64,000 nucleotides of DNA from NCBI GenBank assembly GCA_017394865.1, contig JAFPWT010000014.1, positions 1 to 64,000 of the forward strand, in the 5' to 3' direction. Of the stretch, positions 35,629 to 45,166 are shown one piece after another. The DNA is from Bacteroidales bacterium (GTDB lineage: Bacteria > Bacteroidota > Bacteroidia > Bacteroidales > F082). Position 1 is the stretch's first letter; every line of letters starts with the position of its first letter. The notes below the pieces were generated by a model. It worked only from the letters and a program-made list of their open reading frames with translations. It had not been told where the DNA came from and did not search any database. The position numbers and the translations under genes are program-made.

Positions 35629-38160
35629 ATGGAACAACCCACCAAAAAACTTTTTTTACTTGATGCTTATGCATTGATTTACAGGGCTTTCTTTGCTCTT
35701 AGCAAGCGTCCTGCCGTGAACTCAAAAGGCTTGAACACCTCTGCCGTCATGGGTTTTTTGAACACCCTATATGACGTGTTGCGCAACGAGAAACCTACCC
35801 ACATCGGCGTGGCCTTCGATTTGTCAGGGCCTACAGTGAGAGCGCAAGAATTTACCGAATATAAAGCCAACCGCGAATCCATGCCGGATGACCTTAGGGC
35901 ATCCATCCCTTATATCATCAGGCTTATCGAAGGCTTCAACATCCCGATTTATGCCGCTCAAGGCTACGAGGCCGACGATGTCATCGGAACACTTTCTCAC
36001 AAGGCCGAAAAAGAGGGTTTCACCACTTATATGATGACCCCCGACAAAGACTTTGGACAACTGGTTACTGACAAGGTTTTGATATACAAGCCTGCCAAAT
36101 TCGGTGCTCCGGCACAAGTACTAGGACCGAAGGATATCTGTGAAAAATACGGCATCTCCGATCCGACTCAAGTGATTGATATTTTGGGCCTTTGGGGCGA
36201 TGCATCGGATAACATCCCAGGCATCCCAGGCATTGGCGAGAAAAACGCTTCTATTTTAGTTGGCAAATACGGTAGCGTGGAGAATGTGATCGCCCATGCC
36301 GACGAACTCAAAGGGAAACAGCAAGAAAACGTCCGCAATTTTGCTGAACAAGGCTTGATGTCCAAACATTTGGCCACCATCATGCTTGATGCTCCGGTGG
36401 ATTTCAACGCCGAGGAACTGGAATTGAATGACCCGGACGTTCCGGCTTTGATGGAACTCTTTGATGAATTGGAGTTCAGGACGTTTAAACAACGGTTTAT
36501 TAGAGATTACAATGTTTCGGAAACCGAAATGCGGAAGCCGAGTCCAGCTCAACAGAAACCGGCAGAACTGGTTCAAGATGGGGCGTTTCTCCTTGGTGGG
36601 CCTGCTGTTGTTCTCAATCAAGACGAAAACCAATGGTTGAAACATCGCGCAGAGATTGAAAACCCCAAAATCACCAAGGTGGGCTATAATCTCAAGCCTA
36701 TCCTCACCGGGCTTCGTCGAAAAGGCATCAGCCCTCAAGGCGCTCTCTTCGATGTAATGATCGCCCACTATCTTATCGAGCCGGAACAACGTCACACCTT
36801 GGACTATCTTGCCGAGGTGTATCTTGGGAAGACGCTCTCGCCGACGGGTAATCTATGGAATCCTGACGAGAACGACGAGGCCGTCCTCGACCTCTATAAG
36901 GTTTTTCTGCCCATGCTGAAACAAAACGGACAGGAAGCGCTGTTTCAAAACATTGAGATGCCTTTGGTCCATGTGCTGGGTGTGATGGAAGAAAACGGGG
37001 TGAAGATTGACAGCGACAACCTCAAAGGCATCAGTCACGAGTTTGGTCAACACATTCATCAACTCGAAGAGAGCATCTATGAAATGGCTGGCGTTCGGTT
37101 TAATATCGCATCGCCTCGTCAACTGGGTGAAGTGCTGTTTGAGAAGATGCAACTTGACGTTAAAGCCAAGAAGACCAAGACTGGACAATATGCCACGGGT
37201 GAAGAGGTACTTCAGAAACTCGCAGGCAAGCATCCAATCATCAACGCCATCCTCGAATACCGCTCCTACACTAAACTCAAATCGACTTACCTCGATGCGT
37301 TGCCGGCCCTCATCAACCCTCGCGATGGATTGATTCACACGTCTTTCAACCAGGCCGTCACAGCCACAGGTCGTCTGAGTTCCAATAACCCCAATCTGCA
37401 GAATATCCCGGTCCGTACCGCCAATGGTCGCGAGATCCGACGGGCTTTTGTGCCAAGGGGAACTGAATACACGCTGATGGCAGCCGACTATTCTCAGATT
37501 GAACTTCGTATCATCGCTCATCTTAGTGGCGATCCAGCCATGATCAACGACTTCAAGTTGGGTCATGACATCCACGCTGCCACCGCTGCCAAGGTGTTCC
37601 ATGTGCCGATGGATCAGGTTACCAAGGAACAGCGCAGCCGGGCAAAAGCGGTCAACTTCGGCATCATTTACGGCATGTCGGCTTTTGGTCTTGCCGAACG
37701 GATGGAGATCTCACGTGGCGAAGCATCTGACATCATCAAGAAATATTTTGAAGAATATGCGGGCATCAAAGAATACATGAACCGCAGCATTGCATTGGCC
37801 AAAGAAAGAGGTTACGCTGAAACCATTATGGGGCGTCGCCGTTATTTGCGTGATATCAACGCTGCCAACGGCACGGTGCGTAATTTTGCCGAACGTAATG
37901 CCATCAATGCGCCTATCCAGGGCTCGTCGGCGGACATGATCAAGATTGCCATGATTGGCATCCAACGCGAGATAGAACGGCTTCAACTGCAGTCAAAGAT
38001 GATCCTCCAAGTCCACGACGAATTGGTCTTCGATGCTCGTCTTGACGAAATAGACGCCTTAAAAGCTTTAGTCAACGAGAAGATGGTCAACGCCATGCCG
38101 CTCTCCGTCCCGGTGGTGGTAGAGATCAACACGGGTGACAATTGGCTGGAGGCCCATTAA
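35629..38160 (+). CDS. polA: DNA polymerase I with degenerate proofreading domain
   Basis: 843 residues. The N-terminal 5'-3' nuclease (1-~290) is intact: [26 protein letters not shown] and a helix-hairpin-helix ([13 protein letters not shown]). The polymerase domain has motif [16 protein letters not shown], motif [17 protein letters not shown] and motif [11 protein letters not shown]. The 3'-5' exonuclease segment (~310-440) is short and lacks the FDTE-type motif; the second motif reads [11 protein letters not shown] without its Asp. Proofreading is therefore probably lost, as in Taq polymerase. The protein is shorter than the ~920-residue PolA typical of Bacteroidota. ATG 35629 follows a near-consensus TATATTTA box (35605-35612). 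Confidence 0.94.
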   Translation: MEQPTKKLFLLDAYALIYRAFFALSKRPAVNSKGLNTSAVMGFLNTLYDVLRNEKPTHIGVAFDLSGPTVRAQEFTEYKANRESMPDDLRASIPYIIRLIEGFNIPIYAAQGYEADDVIGTLSHKAEKEGFTTYMMTPDKDFGQLVTDKVLIYKPAKFGAPAQVLGPKDICEKYGISDPTQVIDILGLWGDASDNIPGIPGIGEKNASILVGKYGSVENVIAHADELKGKQQENVRNFAEQGLMSKHLATIMLDAPVDFNAEELELNDPDVPALMELFDELEFRTFKQRFIRDYNVSETEMRKPSPAQQKPAELVQDGAFLLGGPAVVLNQDENQWLKHRAEIENPKITKVGYNLKPILTGLRRKGISPQGALFDVMIAHYLIEPEQRHTLDYLAEVYLGKTLSPTGNLWNPDENDEAVLDLYKVFLPMLKQNGQEALFQNIEMPLVHVLGVMEENGVKIDSDNLKGISHEFGQHIHQLEESIYEMAGVRFNIASPRQLGEVLFEKMQLDVKAKKTKTGQYATGEEVLQKLAGKHPIINAILEYRSYTKLKSTYLDALPALINPRDGLIHTSFNQAVTATGRLSSNNPNLQNIPVRTANGREIRRAFVPRGTEYTLMAADYSQIELRIIAHLSGDPAMINDFKLGHDIHAATAAKVFHVPMDQVTKEQRSRAKAVNFGIIYGMSAFGLAERMEISRGEASDIIKKYFEEYAGIKEYMNRSIALAKERGYAETIMGRRRYLRDINAANGTVRNFAERNAINAPIQGSSADMIKIAMIGIQREIERLQLQSKMILQVHDELVFDARLDEIDALKALVNEKMVNAMPLSVPVVVEINTGDNWLEAH

Positions 38161-39302
38161 TGAATTTTGTGGGTTTTGATCAGAACCTTCCTTTCGTCTG
38201 ATAGGGTGGTGGCGAAGAGGTATATCTGATCGCCATCGTTGATCTTCAGCTTTTTCCGGAGTTCAGCTACGGTCATGGGAAAATTGCGAACGGCAATGCT
38301 GGCTTTGTCGACGCCTTCTAGCATCGCTTTTGCTTTTTTACCGAACACCGCCCAATCATCTACCTCGAAGATACGTCCAGGAAAATCCGAAATCAGTTGG
38401 TCAGCGGTGTAAAGATGGCTGTTGCGATGCAATTTCTGAACTTGATAACGCTGCGTTAAAAGATGGTAACAGCCGCCTTTCATCACAGCGGCGTTGGGTT
38501 CGTAAAGAAAATGGCCTATTTCCGAGGTCAATGTAGCGGTTGCAAGCTTCTCTTCTTCTTGGGTGAAACTTACCATGGGTTGTTGGGTTCCCAGATTTAC
38601 ACAGGTGAATACGGGATCACTTTCAAACTCGGGTTCCATGACAAAAAGCAACTCCTTGCACTCGTTCTCTACGGCCACTACATGGACTTCCTTGATATGA
38701 TGTAGCTCTTTCAAGGCTAGGCTGATGTCGAGCATAGGGGAGAGCTTGATCATCACCCGCTTTGCTTTTTGGAGCATGAGACCCTGAAGCTCTACCACAT
38801 TGGGGGTGCAGTCGGCGACGCTTACCATCTTCCGACCGTAGTTGTCACGTCGTGCCGGATCGATGAAGAGACAGTGTTTGGGCTCGCAAGACTGCAAGTA
38901 AGCTTCGGCTGACGTATTATGGATTACCGATCCTTTTAGATTATGCTTTGCCAACTCACAAAGCTCTGGATTCAGCTCCACATAATCGCAATGCTGGAAA
39001 TTCTGTGAGATAAAAAAGAAATCCACTCCTAAGCCTCCAGTGAGATCGGCAAAGGAGGTTCCACTCAAAAGGGATGCTTTGTAACGAGCGGTGGCTTCGG
39101 AGGAGCATTGTTCGATAGAGAGGCGGACGGGGAAGAGCAGCTCGTCATTGTTGCTCCACGAAGGTACTTTCTTTCGGAGCAGCTGACGGGCTTCTATTTG
39201 ACGCAACGCCAAGGTCATGTCGACCTTGGCGTTGCTGTATTTCAAAGCCAATTCGTGGACGTCATCGTTAAGATGGTCGGCGATGAATTGCTTTGTATCC
39301 AT
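38157..39302 (-). CDS. SAM-dependent methyltransferase with THUMP-like domain
   Basis: 381 residues from MDTKQFIADHLNDDV. A class I methyltransferase core is visible: motif I FADLTGGLGVDFFFISQ, an acidic strand DYVELNPE, and FIDPARRD, an NPPY-like motif IV. The C-terminal ~80 residues (GRIFEVDDWAVFGKK to TLSDERKVLIKTHKI) resemble a THUMP-like RNA-binding region. An RNA methyltransferase is inferred, substrate unknown. Its start codon shares one base with the stop of the upstream pseudouridine synthase gene (TAATG), so the two RNA-modification genes are coupled. It overlaps polA by four bases at the other end. Confidence 0.85.
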   Translation of the reverse strand: MDTKQFIADHLNDDVHELALKYSNAKVDMTLALRQIEARQLLRKKVPSWSNNDELLFPVRLSIEQCSSEATARYKASLLSGTSFADLTGGLGVDFFFISQNFQHCDYVELNPELCELAKHNLKGSVIHNTSAEAYLQSCEPKHCLFIDPARRDNYGRKMVSVADCTPNVVELQGLMLQKAKRVMIKLSPMLDISLALKELHHIKEVHVVAVENECKELLFVMEPEFESDPVFTCVNLGTQQPMVSFTQEEEKLATATLTSEIGHFLYEPNAAVMKGGCYHLLTQRYQVQKLHRNSHLYTADQLISDFPGRIFEVDDWAVFGKKAKAMLEGVDKASIAVRNFPMTVAELRKKLKINDGDQIYLFATTLSDERKVLIKTHKIH

Positions 39303-40768
39303 TAGATTTTCTTGAGGGTGCGCACTTCCTGATCGGTGAGGAAACGCCATTCACCGCGAGGCAGTTTGTATTTGTCGAGGCCGGCGAACATCACGCGGTC
39401 GAGTTTCATGATGTCGTAGCCGAGATGTTCGAAGATACGGCGCACGATGCGATTGCGGCCCGAGTGCAGGCGGATGCCGATGCTCTTCTTGGAGTCGTCG
39501 TCCTCGTCGTAGGCGATTTCATCGGCAGCGATGAAGCCATCGTCAAGCTCGATGCCGTCAGCAATGCGGAGCATGTCGTTCTTGGTCAGCGGTTTGTCGA
39601 GGACCACATGGTAGAGTTTGCTTACCTCGCTGCTGGGGTGGGTGAGTTTCTTGGCCAGATCACCGTCGTTGGTGAGCAGCAGGAGCCCGGTGGTGTTCTT
39701 GTCGAGACGGCCCACGGGGAAGATGCGTTCGTTGCAGGCGTCACGGACGAGTTCCATCACGGTCTCGCGACCTTCGGGATCGTCGGCAGTGGTGATGTAG
39801 CCTTTCGGCTTGTTGAGCAGGATGTAGCGGAGCTTCTCGCGGTTGAGGGTCTGGCCACCGTACATCACTTTGTCGTTGGTCTTCACGCGGAAGCCCATGG
39901 TGGTAACAACTTCGCCGTTCACGGTGACGCAGCCGGCTTTGATCAGGTCATCGGCCTCACGGCGTGAGCACACGCCACAGTCGGCCAAGTATTTGTTCAG
40001 ACGGATCTCGCCAGTGGCGGCTGGACGGTCGTACATCGGGTCTTTTTCGCGGACATAGCCCTTGCGGCCTCTTCTTGGGGCTTCCTCTTCTTCGTAATCA
40101 GCGCGACGGCGGCCTCTTGGCTTTTCGTCGTCAAACTTACGGCGCGGATGCTCGTCATCATCGTGGAAACGGCGACGAGGCTTTTCTTCGTCATCATGGA
40201 AGCGACGATGGGACTTTTCGTCATCGTCATGGAACCTACGACGTGGCTTTTCGTCATCATCATGGATGCGGCGTTTCGGACGGTCGCTGTCGTCATTGAA
40301 CTTACGACGTGGACGTTCATCATCGTCATGGAAACGACGACGCGGTTTTTCGTCATCATTGTGGGATCTACGACGTGGTCTTTCTTCGTCGTCATGGAAT
40401 CTACGACGTGGCTTTTCATCATCGTCGTGGAAGCGACGTTTCGGACGGTCGTTGTCATCGTTAAACTTACGGCGCGGATGCTCGTCGTCATCGTGGAAGC
40501 GGCGGCGGGGCTTTTCGTCATCGTCGTGGAAACGACGGCGGGGTCTTTCTTCGTCGTCGTTGAATCTGTGGCGAGGTCTCTCGTCGCTGTCGCTGAAGCG
40601 GCGACGCTCACCTCTCGGCTTGTCGCCAAACTTTCTCTCTTTTTTCTCTCCTTCTTCGTCACCGTCACGGTGAGAAATTCTGAAGGACTTGTGCTGCAGG
40701 AATTCTTCTTTGTGCTCTGCAGATTTTCTGGTGCGCGGACGCTTGCCAGAGTTTTCTTGTTCTGTCAT
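39302..40768 (-). CDS. RluB/RsuA-type pseudouridine synthase with long Arg/Asp repeat arm
   Basis: 488 residues. Residues 1-~245 are a charged, low-complexity arm whose core (65-207) is 13 tandem 11-residue units of the form PRRRFHDDDEK. The enzyme follows: an S4 domain (IRLNKYLADCGVCSRREADD) and a RsuA/RluB catalytic core with PVGRLDKNTTGLLLLTNDGD. It pseudouridylates ribosomal RNA. The arm more than doubles the usual RluB length and is probably disordered and RNA-binding. A -7 box lies at 40801-40808. The downstream methyltransferase is translationally coupled. Confidence 0.92.
   Translation of the reverse strand: MTEQENSGKRPRTRKSAEHKEEFLQHKSFRISHRDGDEEGEKKERKFGDKPRGERRRFSDSDERPRHRFNDDEERPRRRFHDDDEKPRRRFHDDDEHPRRKFNDDNDRPKRRFHDDDEKPRRRFHDDEERPRRRSHNDDEKPRRRFHDDDERPRRKFNDDSDRPKRRIHDDDEKPRRRFHDDDEKSHRRFHDDEEKPRRRFHDDDEHPRRKFDDEKPRGRRRADYEEEEAPRRGRKGYVREKDPMYDRPAATGEIRLNKYLADCGVCSRREADDLIKAGCVTVNGEVVTTMGFRVKTNDKVMYGGQTLNREKLRYILLNKPKGYITTADDPEGRETVMELVRDACNERIFPVGRLDKNTTGLLLLTNDGDLAKKLTHPSSEVSKLYHVVLDKPLTKNDMLRIADGIELDDGFIAADEIAYDEDDDSKKSIGIRLHSGRNRIVRRIFEHLGYDIMKLDRVMFAGLDKYKLPRGEWRFLTDQEVRTLKKI
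40148..40576 (-). repeat. Thirteen 33-bp tandem repeats in the pseudouridine synthase gene
   Basis: Each unit encodes 11 residues (consensus PRRRFHDDDEK). Units 3-6 and 8-11 share a higher-order order, with RRKFNDD units followed by PKRR units, showing duplication of a block. The number of units is a whole number of codons, so copy-number change would not break the frame. Confidence 0.9.
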
Positions 40769-40800
40769 GCTATAGCTAATAAGTGTGATTAAATGGGCGG

Positions 40801-40808
40801 CAAAAGTA
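40801..40808 (-). promoter_or_regulatory. -7 box for the pseudouridine synthase/methyltransferase pair
   Basis: The minus strand reads TACTTTTG, 32 bases before the start at 40768. Confidence 0.6.
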
Positions 40809-40819
40809 GTAAATATTTG

Positions 40820-41716
40820 TCAAACCCGCTTCTTTTTGTCTAACTTTTCTTTCTGCATCATCTGGAAACTGTTGTAAAGGTTCTGCCAGATCACATACAA
40901 GGTGGGCACGATGCAGCTGCCCGCATCAAGGAAATTATGTGCCATCCATATGGCCAGCACTGTGTTTTTCTGCCCCAAAGCCTGACCGCCAGCCACCCGG
41001 TCGCCGTAGCGTTTTCCAATGAAGTGCCCCACAAAAAACTGCAAAAAACACAGGAAAATGGAGACAGCCACCATCCAAAGGAACATGACCTTATGCTCGT
41101 GAAACTGCTCGATGAGCTGCTCGATGGCCCTGGAAATGACCACCGTTAACGACACCGCCCACACATAAAACGACATGTTCTTGTGCCGGTTGATGTAGGC
41201 GTTGGCCCTCGGCAACAGCCATCGGGTGAGCAAAGCCAACAGGAAAGGTGCAATCAACAAAGGAAACACCTTGCCTAGGATGGCCAAGAACGTGGCCCAA
41301 AATGAGATGCCGGGTTTCATCAATGAAAATGATAATGGTGCCAGAACGGCCACCATCAGGTTACAGGAAATCAAATATGTGCTCATCATGCTGATGTTGG
41401 CACCAAGGATAAGCGACACTGCAATGGCCGCTGCCGCTGTAGGTGCCAACACCGTCACAAAGGCACCTTGGGCCACAATATCGCTGAATGGCCTGATTAT
41501 GAAATAGATAGCCACGGATACCACCAACTGGAACAACAACAGCCAAAAATCGAACATCGTGAACCGCATCGTCTTCACATCCAATGCATTGAATGAGAAA
41601 TACAGCATCAAGAAGATGAAATAGGGCAACGCATCCTCCAACACGATGATATACTCGTGGAAGAAGATGCCTAAGACAACGGCAATCGGCAATATCCAAC
41701 TCTTGAAACGTTGCAT
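40820..41716 (-). CDS. BASS family (bile acid:sodium symporter-type) transporter
   Basis: 298 residues from MQRFKSWILPIAVVLGIFF. Eight to ten membrane helices in the bile acid:Na+ symporter fold: LPYFIFLMLYFSFNALDV, LAPTAAAAIAVSLILGANI, and a late GQKNTVLAIWMAHNFL cross-over motif. Substrate unknown; family members carry organic acids, pantoate or bile acids with sodium. An in-frame 27-codon extension overlaps the tatD promoter and was rejected. It is divergent from tatD with only 39 bases between the start codons. Confidence 0.88.
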   Translation of the reverse strand: MQRFKSWILPIAVVLGIFFHEYIIVLEDALPYFIFLMLYFSFNALDVKTMRFTMFDFWLLLFQLVVSVAIYFIIRPFSDIVAQGAFVTVLAPTAAAAIAVSLILGANISMMSTYLISCNLMVAVLAPLSFSLMKPGISFWATFLAILGKVFPLLIAPFLLALLTRWLLPRANAYINRHKNMSFYVWAVSLTVVISRAIEQLIEQFHEHKVMFLWMVAVSIFLCFLQFFVGHFIGKRYGDRVAGGQALGQKNTVLAIWMAHNFLDAGSCIVPTLYVIWQNLYNSFQMMQKEKLDKKKRV

Positions 41717-41733
41717 GGCTGTGAAATGAGCCG

Positions 41734-41741
41734 CAAAATTA
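41734..41741 (-). promoter_or_regulatory. -7 box for the BASS transporter gene
   Basis: The minus strand reads TAATTTTG, 17 bases before the start at 41716 and two bases from the opposing tatD box. Confidence 0.6.
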
Positions 41742-41743
41742 GT

Positions 41744-41751
41744 TATTTTTG
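41744..41751 (+). promoter_or_regulatory. -7 box for tatD, four bases before the start codon
   Basis: TATTTTTG ends four bases before ATG 41756, predicting a leaderless message. It is back-to-back with the BASS promoter. Confidence 0.6.
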
Positions 41752-41755
41752 CCAC

Positions 41756-42460
41756 ATGATTTCCAAAGAAGTACCTTTTATTGACATCCATACCCATAGC
41801 ACCCGTATCAAAAGCGGTTTATATAGTTATGGGATTCACCCATGGGCCATCCAGCGTGATGAGCTGACGCCAGAGGCGTCACTGCTCAGTGACCGAGGGT
41901 ACGGCTTGGACGTACCATCGGAGATAGCCGCCATCGGCGAAACGGGTCTCGATCGTCTCCATAAAGAAACCTTTGACCTCCAGCAGAAAGTCTTTGAGCA
42001 ACACATTCTGCTATCAGAGCAATACCAGAAGCCTTTGATCATCCATAACGTAAAAGCTACCGCCAATATCCTGAACCTTCATAAAAAGCATCATCCCAAA
42101 CAACCCTGGATTATCCACGGCTTCAATGGCACTACGGATGAAGTTCGCCAACTAACGGCCAAAGGCATTTATCTTTCCGTCGGCGAAAGCTTATTTTACC
42201 CCAACAGGAAAATCACCCAATCCATATCATCCATCCCCTTGGAATATTTGTTTCTTGAGACGGACACCTCCCCAAAAACCATTCAAGAAATCTACGAAAA
42301 GGCATCAGAACTTTTAAACATTCCGCTTGATCAACTGAAAGAACAAATTTTCGCTAACTTTGCACGGTTAAACCTTACCCCATGGAAGACTGGAAACAAC
42401 GTACCCGATTGCTCATCGGCGACGATGGCATTGATCAACTTGGACGAAGCCATGTGTTAG
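41756..42460 (+). CDS. TatD family metal-dependent deoxyribonuclease-like hydrolase
   Basis: 234 residues from MISKEVPFIDIHTHS. The TIM-barrel amidohydrolase metal motifs are present: FIDIHTH, AIGETGLDR, KPLIIHNVKA, WIIHGFNGT and FLETDTSP. TatD enzymes are DNases or tRNA-editing-type hydrolases in the cytosol. The last 26 codons overlap the start of tcdA in another frame, so the C-terminal tail (PWKTGNNVPDCSSATMAL...) is shared sequence and probably not conserved. Confidence 0.88.
   Translation: MISKEVPFIDIHTHSTRIKSGLYSYGIHPWAIQRDELTPEASLLSDRGYGLDVPSEIAAIGETGLDRLHKETFDLQQKVFEQHILLSEQYQKPLIIHNVKATANILNLHKKHHPKQPWIIHGFNGTTDEVRQLTAKGIYLSVGESLFYPNRKITQSISSIPLEYLFLETDTSPKTIQEIYEKASELLNIPLDQLKEQIFANFARLNLTPWKTGNNVPDCSSATMALINLDEAMC
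42355..42362 (+). promoter_or_regulatory. -7 box for tcdA inside tatD
   Basis: TAACTTTG fits TAnnTTTG, 19 bases before ATG 42382, within the tatD coding region. It would give tcdA independent expression. Confidence 0.5.
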
Positions 42461-43095
42461 TGGTGGGGCTAGGCGGCGTGGGTGCCTATGCCGCCGAACA
42501 GCTGGCACGCGCGGGCATCGGCAAGCTGACGCTCGTTGACGGTGATGTGGTGAGCGTCACCAACCGCAACCGACAACTCCTGGCCATGTGCTCCACTCAA
42601 GGTCGACCCAAAGCCGAAGTCATGGCGGAACGCATCCGCGACATCAATCCGGATATCGAGCTGGAGGTAATCAACCAATATATGAAGGATGATGCCATCA
42701 TCGAGCTGGTATCGAAACCTTACGACTACATCGTTGATGCCATCGACACGGTGGCACCCAAGGTGTTTCTGCTATACTACGCCAAACAAAACAACCAGCG
42801 TGTTGTAAGTTGTATGGGGGCAGGAGGGAAGTTCCATCCGGAAAAGATCGAAATCGCCGACATCAGCCAGTCAAACCATTGTCGCCTGGCGTTTTACATC
42901 CGCAAACGCCTTCACCGCCTTGGCGTCTTCGAAGGTATTACCGCGGTCTACTCTCCTGAGCCGGTCGACGATTCGGCCATCGAAAATGTCAATGAGCAAA
43001 ACAAGGTTTCCAATGTGGGAACCATCTCTTATATGCCCGCCGCTTTCGGTATCTTCTGCGCTTCAGCGGTGATTAATGGGTTGCTTAATCGTTAA
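42382..43095 (+). CDS. tcdA: tRNA threonylcarbamoyladenosine dehydratase
   Basis: 237 residues, E1/ThiF-like. It converts t6A37 of tRNA to its cyclic form using ATP. The opening EDWKQRTRLLIGDDGIDQLG and the nucleotide-binding VVGLGGVGAYAAEQLARAG are diagnostic, with TNRNRQLLA and DAIDTVAPKVFL following. No Cys-rich zinc CxxC pairs are needed in this family. The gene overlaps the end of tatD by 79 bases in another frame. Its 3' end overlaps the DUF5060 gene by 11 bases, convergent. Confidence 0.94.
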   Translation: MEDWKQRTRLLIGDDGIDQLGRSHVLVVGLGGVGAYAAEQLARAGIGKLTLVDGDVVSVTNRNRQLLAMCSTQGRPKAEVMAERIRDINPDIELEVINQYMKDDAIIELVSKPYDYIVDAIDTVAPKVFLLYYAKQNNQRVVSCMGAGGKFHPEKIEIADISQSNHCRLAFYIRKRLHRLGVFEGITAVYSPEPVDDSAIENVNEQNKVSNVGTISYMPAAFGIFCASAVINGLLNR

Positions 43096-45166
43096 TTTTT
43101 GTTAGGACAAACACAGCATCGCCATAGGTGTTGTTGACCTTGACGTCCCAGATGTCCCTGATGGAGGAGGGGAATTCAATAACGATGCGTCGTCCTCTAA
43201 ACCAGGGTCTGCGGACGGTGACCTCGGTCGCCTCGTCGGTCAGTTCCAGTCCTGTCTCGGTGTCGTACCAGCGGACTTGAAACCTTGTTCCTCTGGGGTG
43301 ATTTTCGATCGGCAGAACGATACGGTTGCTGATATAGCTCGGAGCAGGGCGTTTGGAGGGATCAAGGGTGTAGATGTATCCGTTTGAATCAGACTTTCCA
43401 TCGTCGACAAAGTGACCATTTTTACCTACCTCGTCCGTCAACCGTCGTAGTGACTGGTAACAGAACGCCGTGTCCTGAACCCATCCCATCAGAGTGTCCT
43501 CGTCGGCATTCACCATGTAGTAGGTTTCCAGATGGTTCGGGAAAGATAGACTTTGGCCTTTGGTGGTACCAGTGGTTTTGGCGGTGAATGAATCCGACAA
43601 AACAGGCAAATTGTTGAAGAAGGTGGTCACTGGTTTAAACAGGTTATACCAGTTGTTTTGATCGAGAGTCTCCCAATACCAGAACGATGCCGGTCCCATA
43701 GCGCCAGAAAAAGCCGACGACCAAAGAGAATTGTGCAGGTCGACGCCATGTGGGTCTTTGTTGTTGTATTGTGCTTTCGGGTTGCTTTGGCTGAAACCGA
43801 ACTCTCCCATGTAATACGGCTTGTTAGGAAAGCTGTTTCTTGCCTCGTCAGCCTTCTGATATAAGATGTAGGAAAACTGCTCCTTGGACTTGGCTTTCTG
43901 GATGTTTTGATAATTGTGGTCTTGGACGATATCCAGATGCTGAAATACATTTACGAGCGTCGGACGGTCTTTGACGGACCCCAACGAAGTGGAAACGGGA
44001 TGCTGATACGGGTCGATGGAACGGATATAGTCCGTCATCTGAATGTGCCATTGTACGATATCTTTCTCGATCTTTGGAGTCAGGTCGTTCCCATCGGCCA
44101 TGTTGGCAACCTCATTCCATAGTTCCCAACACATGATATTGGTGGCGTATCCCCAGCGAGCGACAATATAACGGATCAGGTTCTTTTCGATGCGGATCGC
44201 ACGTGCATCGGTGAAGAAATCATATTTCGAGTGAAGTCCCAAAACGGTGTTATAGGGGTTGTTGGCCCAGTCGCTCGGCATGGCCGGATTCTCTTTGGTG
44301 CCACTGGCGGTTCCTTTTTTATGCTCGAAGTTTCTATAGTTGAAGATGCATGCCATCAACGAGATGCCATGTTCTTGGGCGTACTGAACGATATGGTCCA
44401 ATTCGGCGGCATCTTTTTGATTGAGGGTGTTGTCGAAGTACATGTGAGGCTTGCCATCCATGGTTCCGGCATGTTCTGGACCGTAAAGAGAGAGAAACTG
44501 ATAACGGTTGAGCCAGATACGGAGGTAGTTGGCATTGCCCGAAAGGGCTTTGATGTATTTCTCGTAATCGTAGATGCCATAAGGCTTTTTGTATTTGCCG
44601 TAGTCAACGGAATTATACCATGCCACATTGGGACCGACGGGAAAGAAAGCACGTGTTTTCTTTTGTCCTCTGACGAAGACATCCCGTTTTAGATATTTGG
44701 TGTTGGCAACGGAAATGAAGCCCTCTCCGTCTTTTTTCTGACATTCAAAAGCCAAGGCGTTGTTGTTGTAGGAAGACAGTTGTGTTTCGCCTTTTTTATC
44801 GATGGCGTGGATGACGTAAGTCCACTGGCCAACCATATCGGGTGTAAAGCGGATCTTCCAGCAGTCGCCGTCGCGGTTGCGCGACGACACCTCATACCCC
44901 TTTTCTCTGTCTTTGATAAAGGAGTATCCTTCGCAGTAAAAGCCAATCACACGTCTGATACGACCGTCGGGTCCCTTGAAATCGGCATATACGTCGATCA
45001 CCTCGGGGTCGTATGGATTGTCGTAAGCGCCGAGCTGAAACGACACTTCGTAAAGACCATATACATCGGCTGATTTAGGGAAAGAAAGGCTGTGGATATT
45101 GGGTTTTGCAAAGCAAAAAAGACCACAACCGGCCAAACAAAGTATCAATAAGCACCTCTTTATCAT
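43085..45166 (-). CDS. DUF5060 glycoside-hydrolase-like protein (GH5-type barrel)
   Basis: 693 residues with a signal peptide (MIKRCLLILCLAGCGLFCFA-KP), exported. Residues ~25-145 are an Ig-like DUF5060 domain (VYGLYEVSFQLGAYDNPYDP). A TIM barrel follows, with CWELWNEV (acid/base Glu352) near 347 and YYMGEFGFSQ (nucleophile Glu455). It ends in a C-terminal beta domain (GTRFQVRWYDTETGLELTDE). These are clan GH-A hallmarks, so a retaining endo-glycosidase such as a mannanase or glucanase is likely but not assigned. It overlaps the L,D-transpeptidase gene by four bases (translational coupling), in a three-gene operon. Confidence 0.85.
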   Translation of the reverse strand: MIKRCLLILCLAGCGLFCFAKPNIHSLSFPKSADVYGLYEVSFQLGAYDNPYDPEVIDVYADFKGPDGRIRRVIGFYCEGYSFIKDREKGYEVSSRNRDGDCWKIRFTPDMVGQWTYVIHAIDKKGETQLSSYNNNALAFECQKKDGEGFISVANTKYLKRDVFVRGQKKTRAFFPVGPNVAWYNSVDYGKYKKPYGIYDYEKYIKALSGNANYLRIWLNRYQFLSLYGPEHAGTMDGKPHMYFDNTLNQKDAAELDHIVQYAQEHGISLMACIFNYRNFEHKKGTASGTKENPAMPSDWANNPYNTVLGLHSKYDFFTDARAIRIEKNLIRYIVARWGYATNIMCWELWNEVANMADGNDLTPKIEKDIVQWHIQMTDYIRSIDPYQHPVSTSLGSVKDRPTLVNVFQHLDIVQDHNYQNIQKAKSKEQFSYILYQKADEARNSFPNKPYYMGEFGFSQSNPKAQYNNKDPHGVDLHNSLWSSAFSGAMGPASFWYWETLDQNNWYNLFKPVTTFFNNLPVLSDSFTAKTTGTTKGQSLSFPNHLETYYMVNADEDTLMGWVQDTAFCYQSLRRLTDEVGKNGHFVDDGKSDSNGYIYTLDPSKRPAPSYISNRIVLPIENHPRGTRFQVRWYDTETGLELTDEATEVTVRRPWFRGRRIVIEFPSSIRDIWDVKVNNTYGDAVFVLTKIND

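Noticed and set aside
40148-40792. CRISPR-like array and a + strand repetitive frame
   Set aside because: The 33-bp units have no spacers and encode the Arg/Asp arm of the minus strand pseudouridine synthase.
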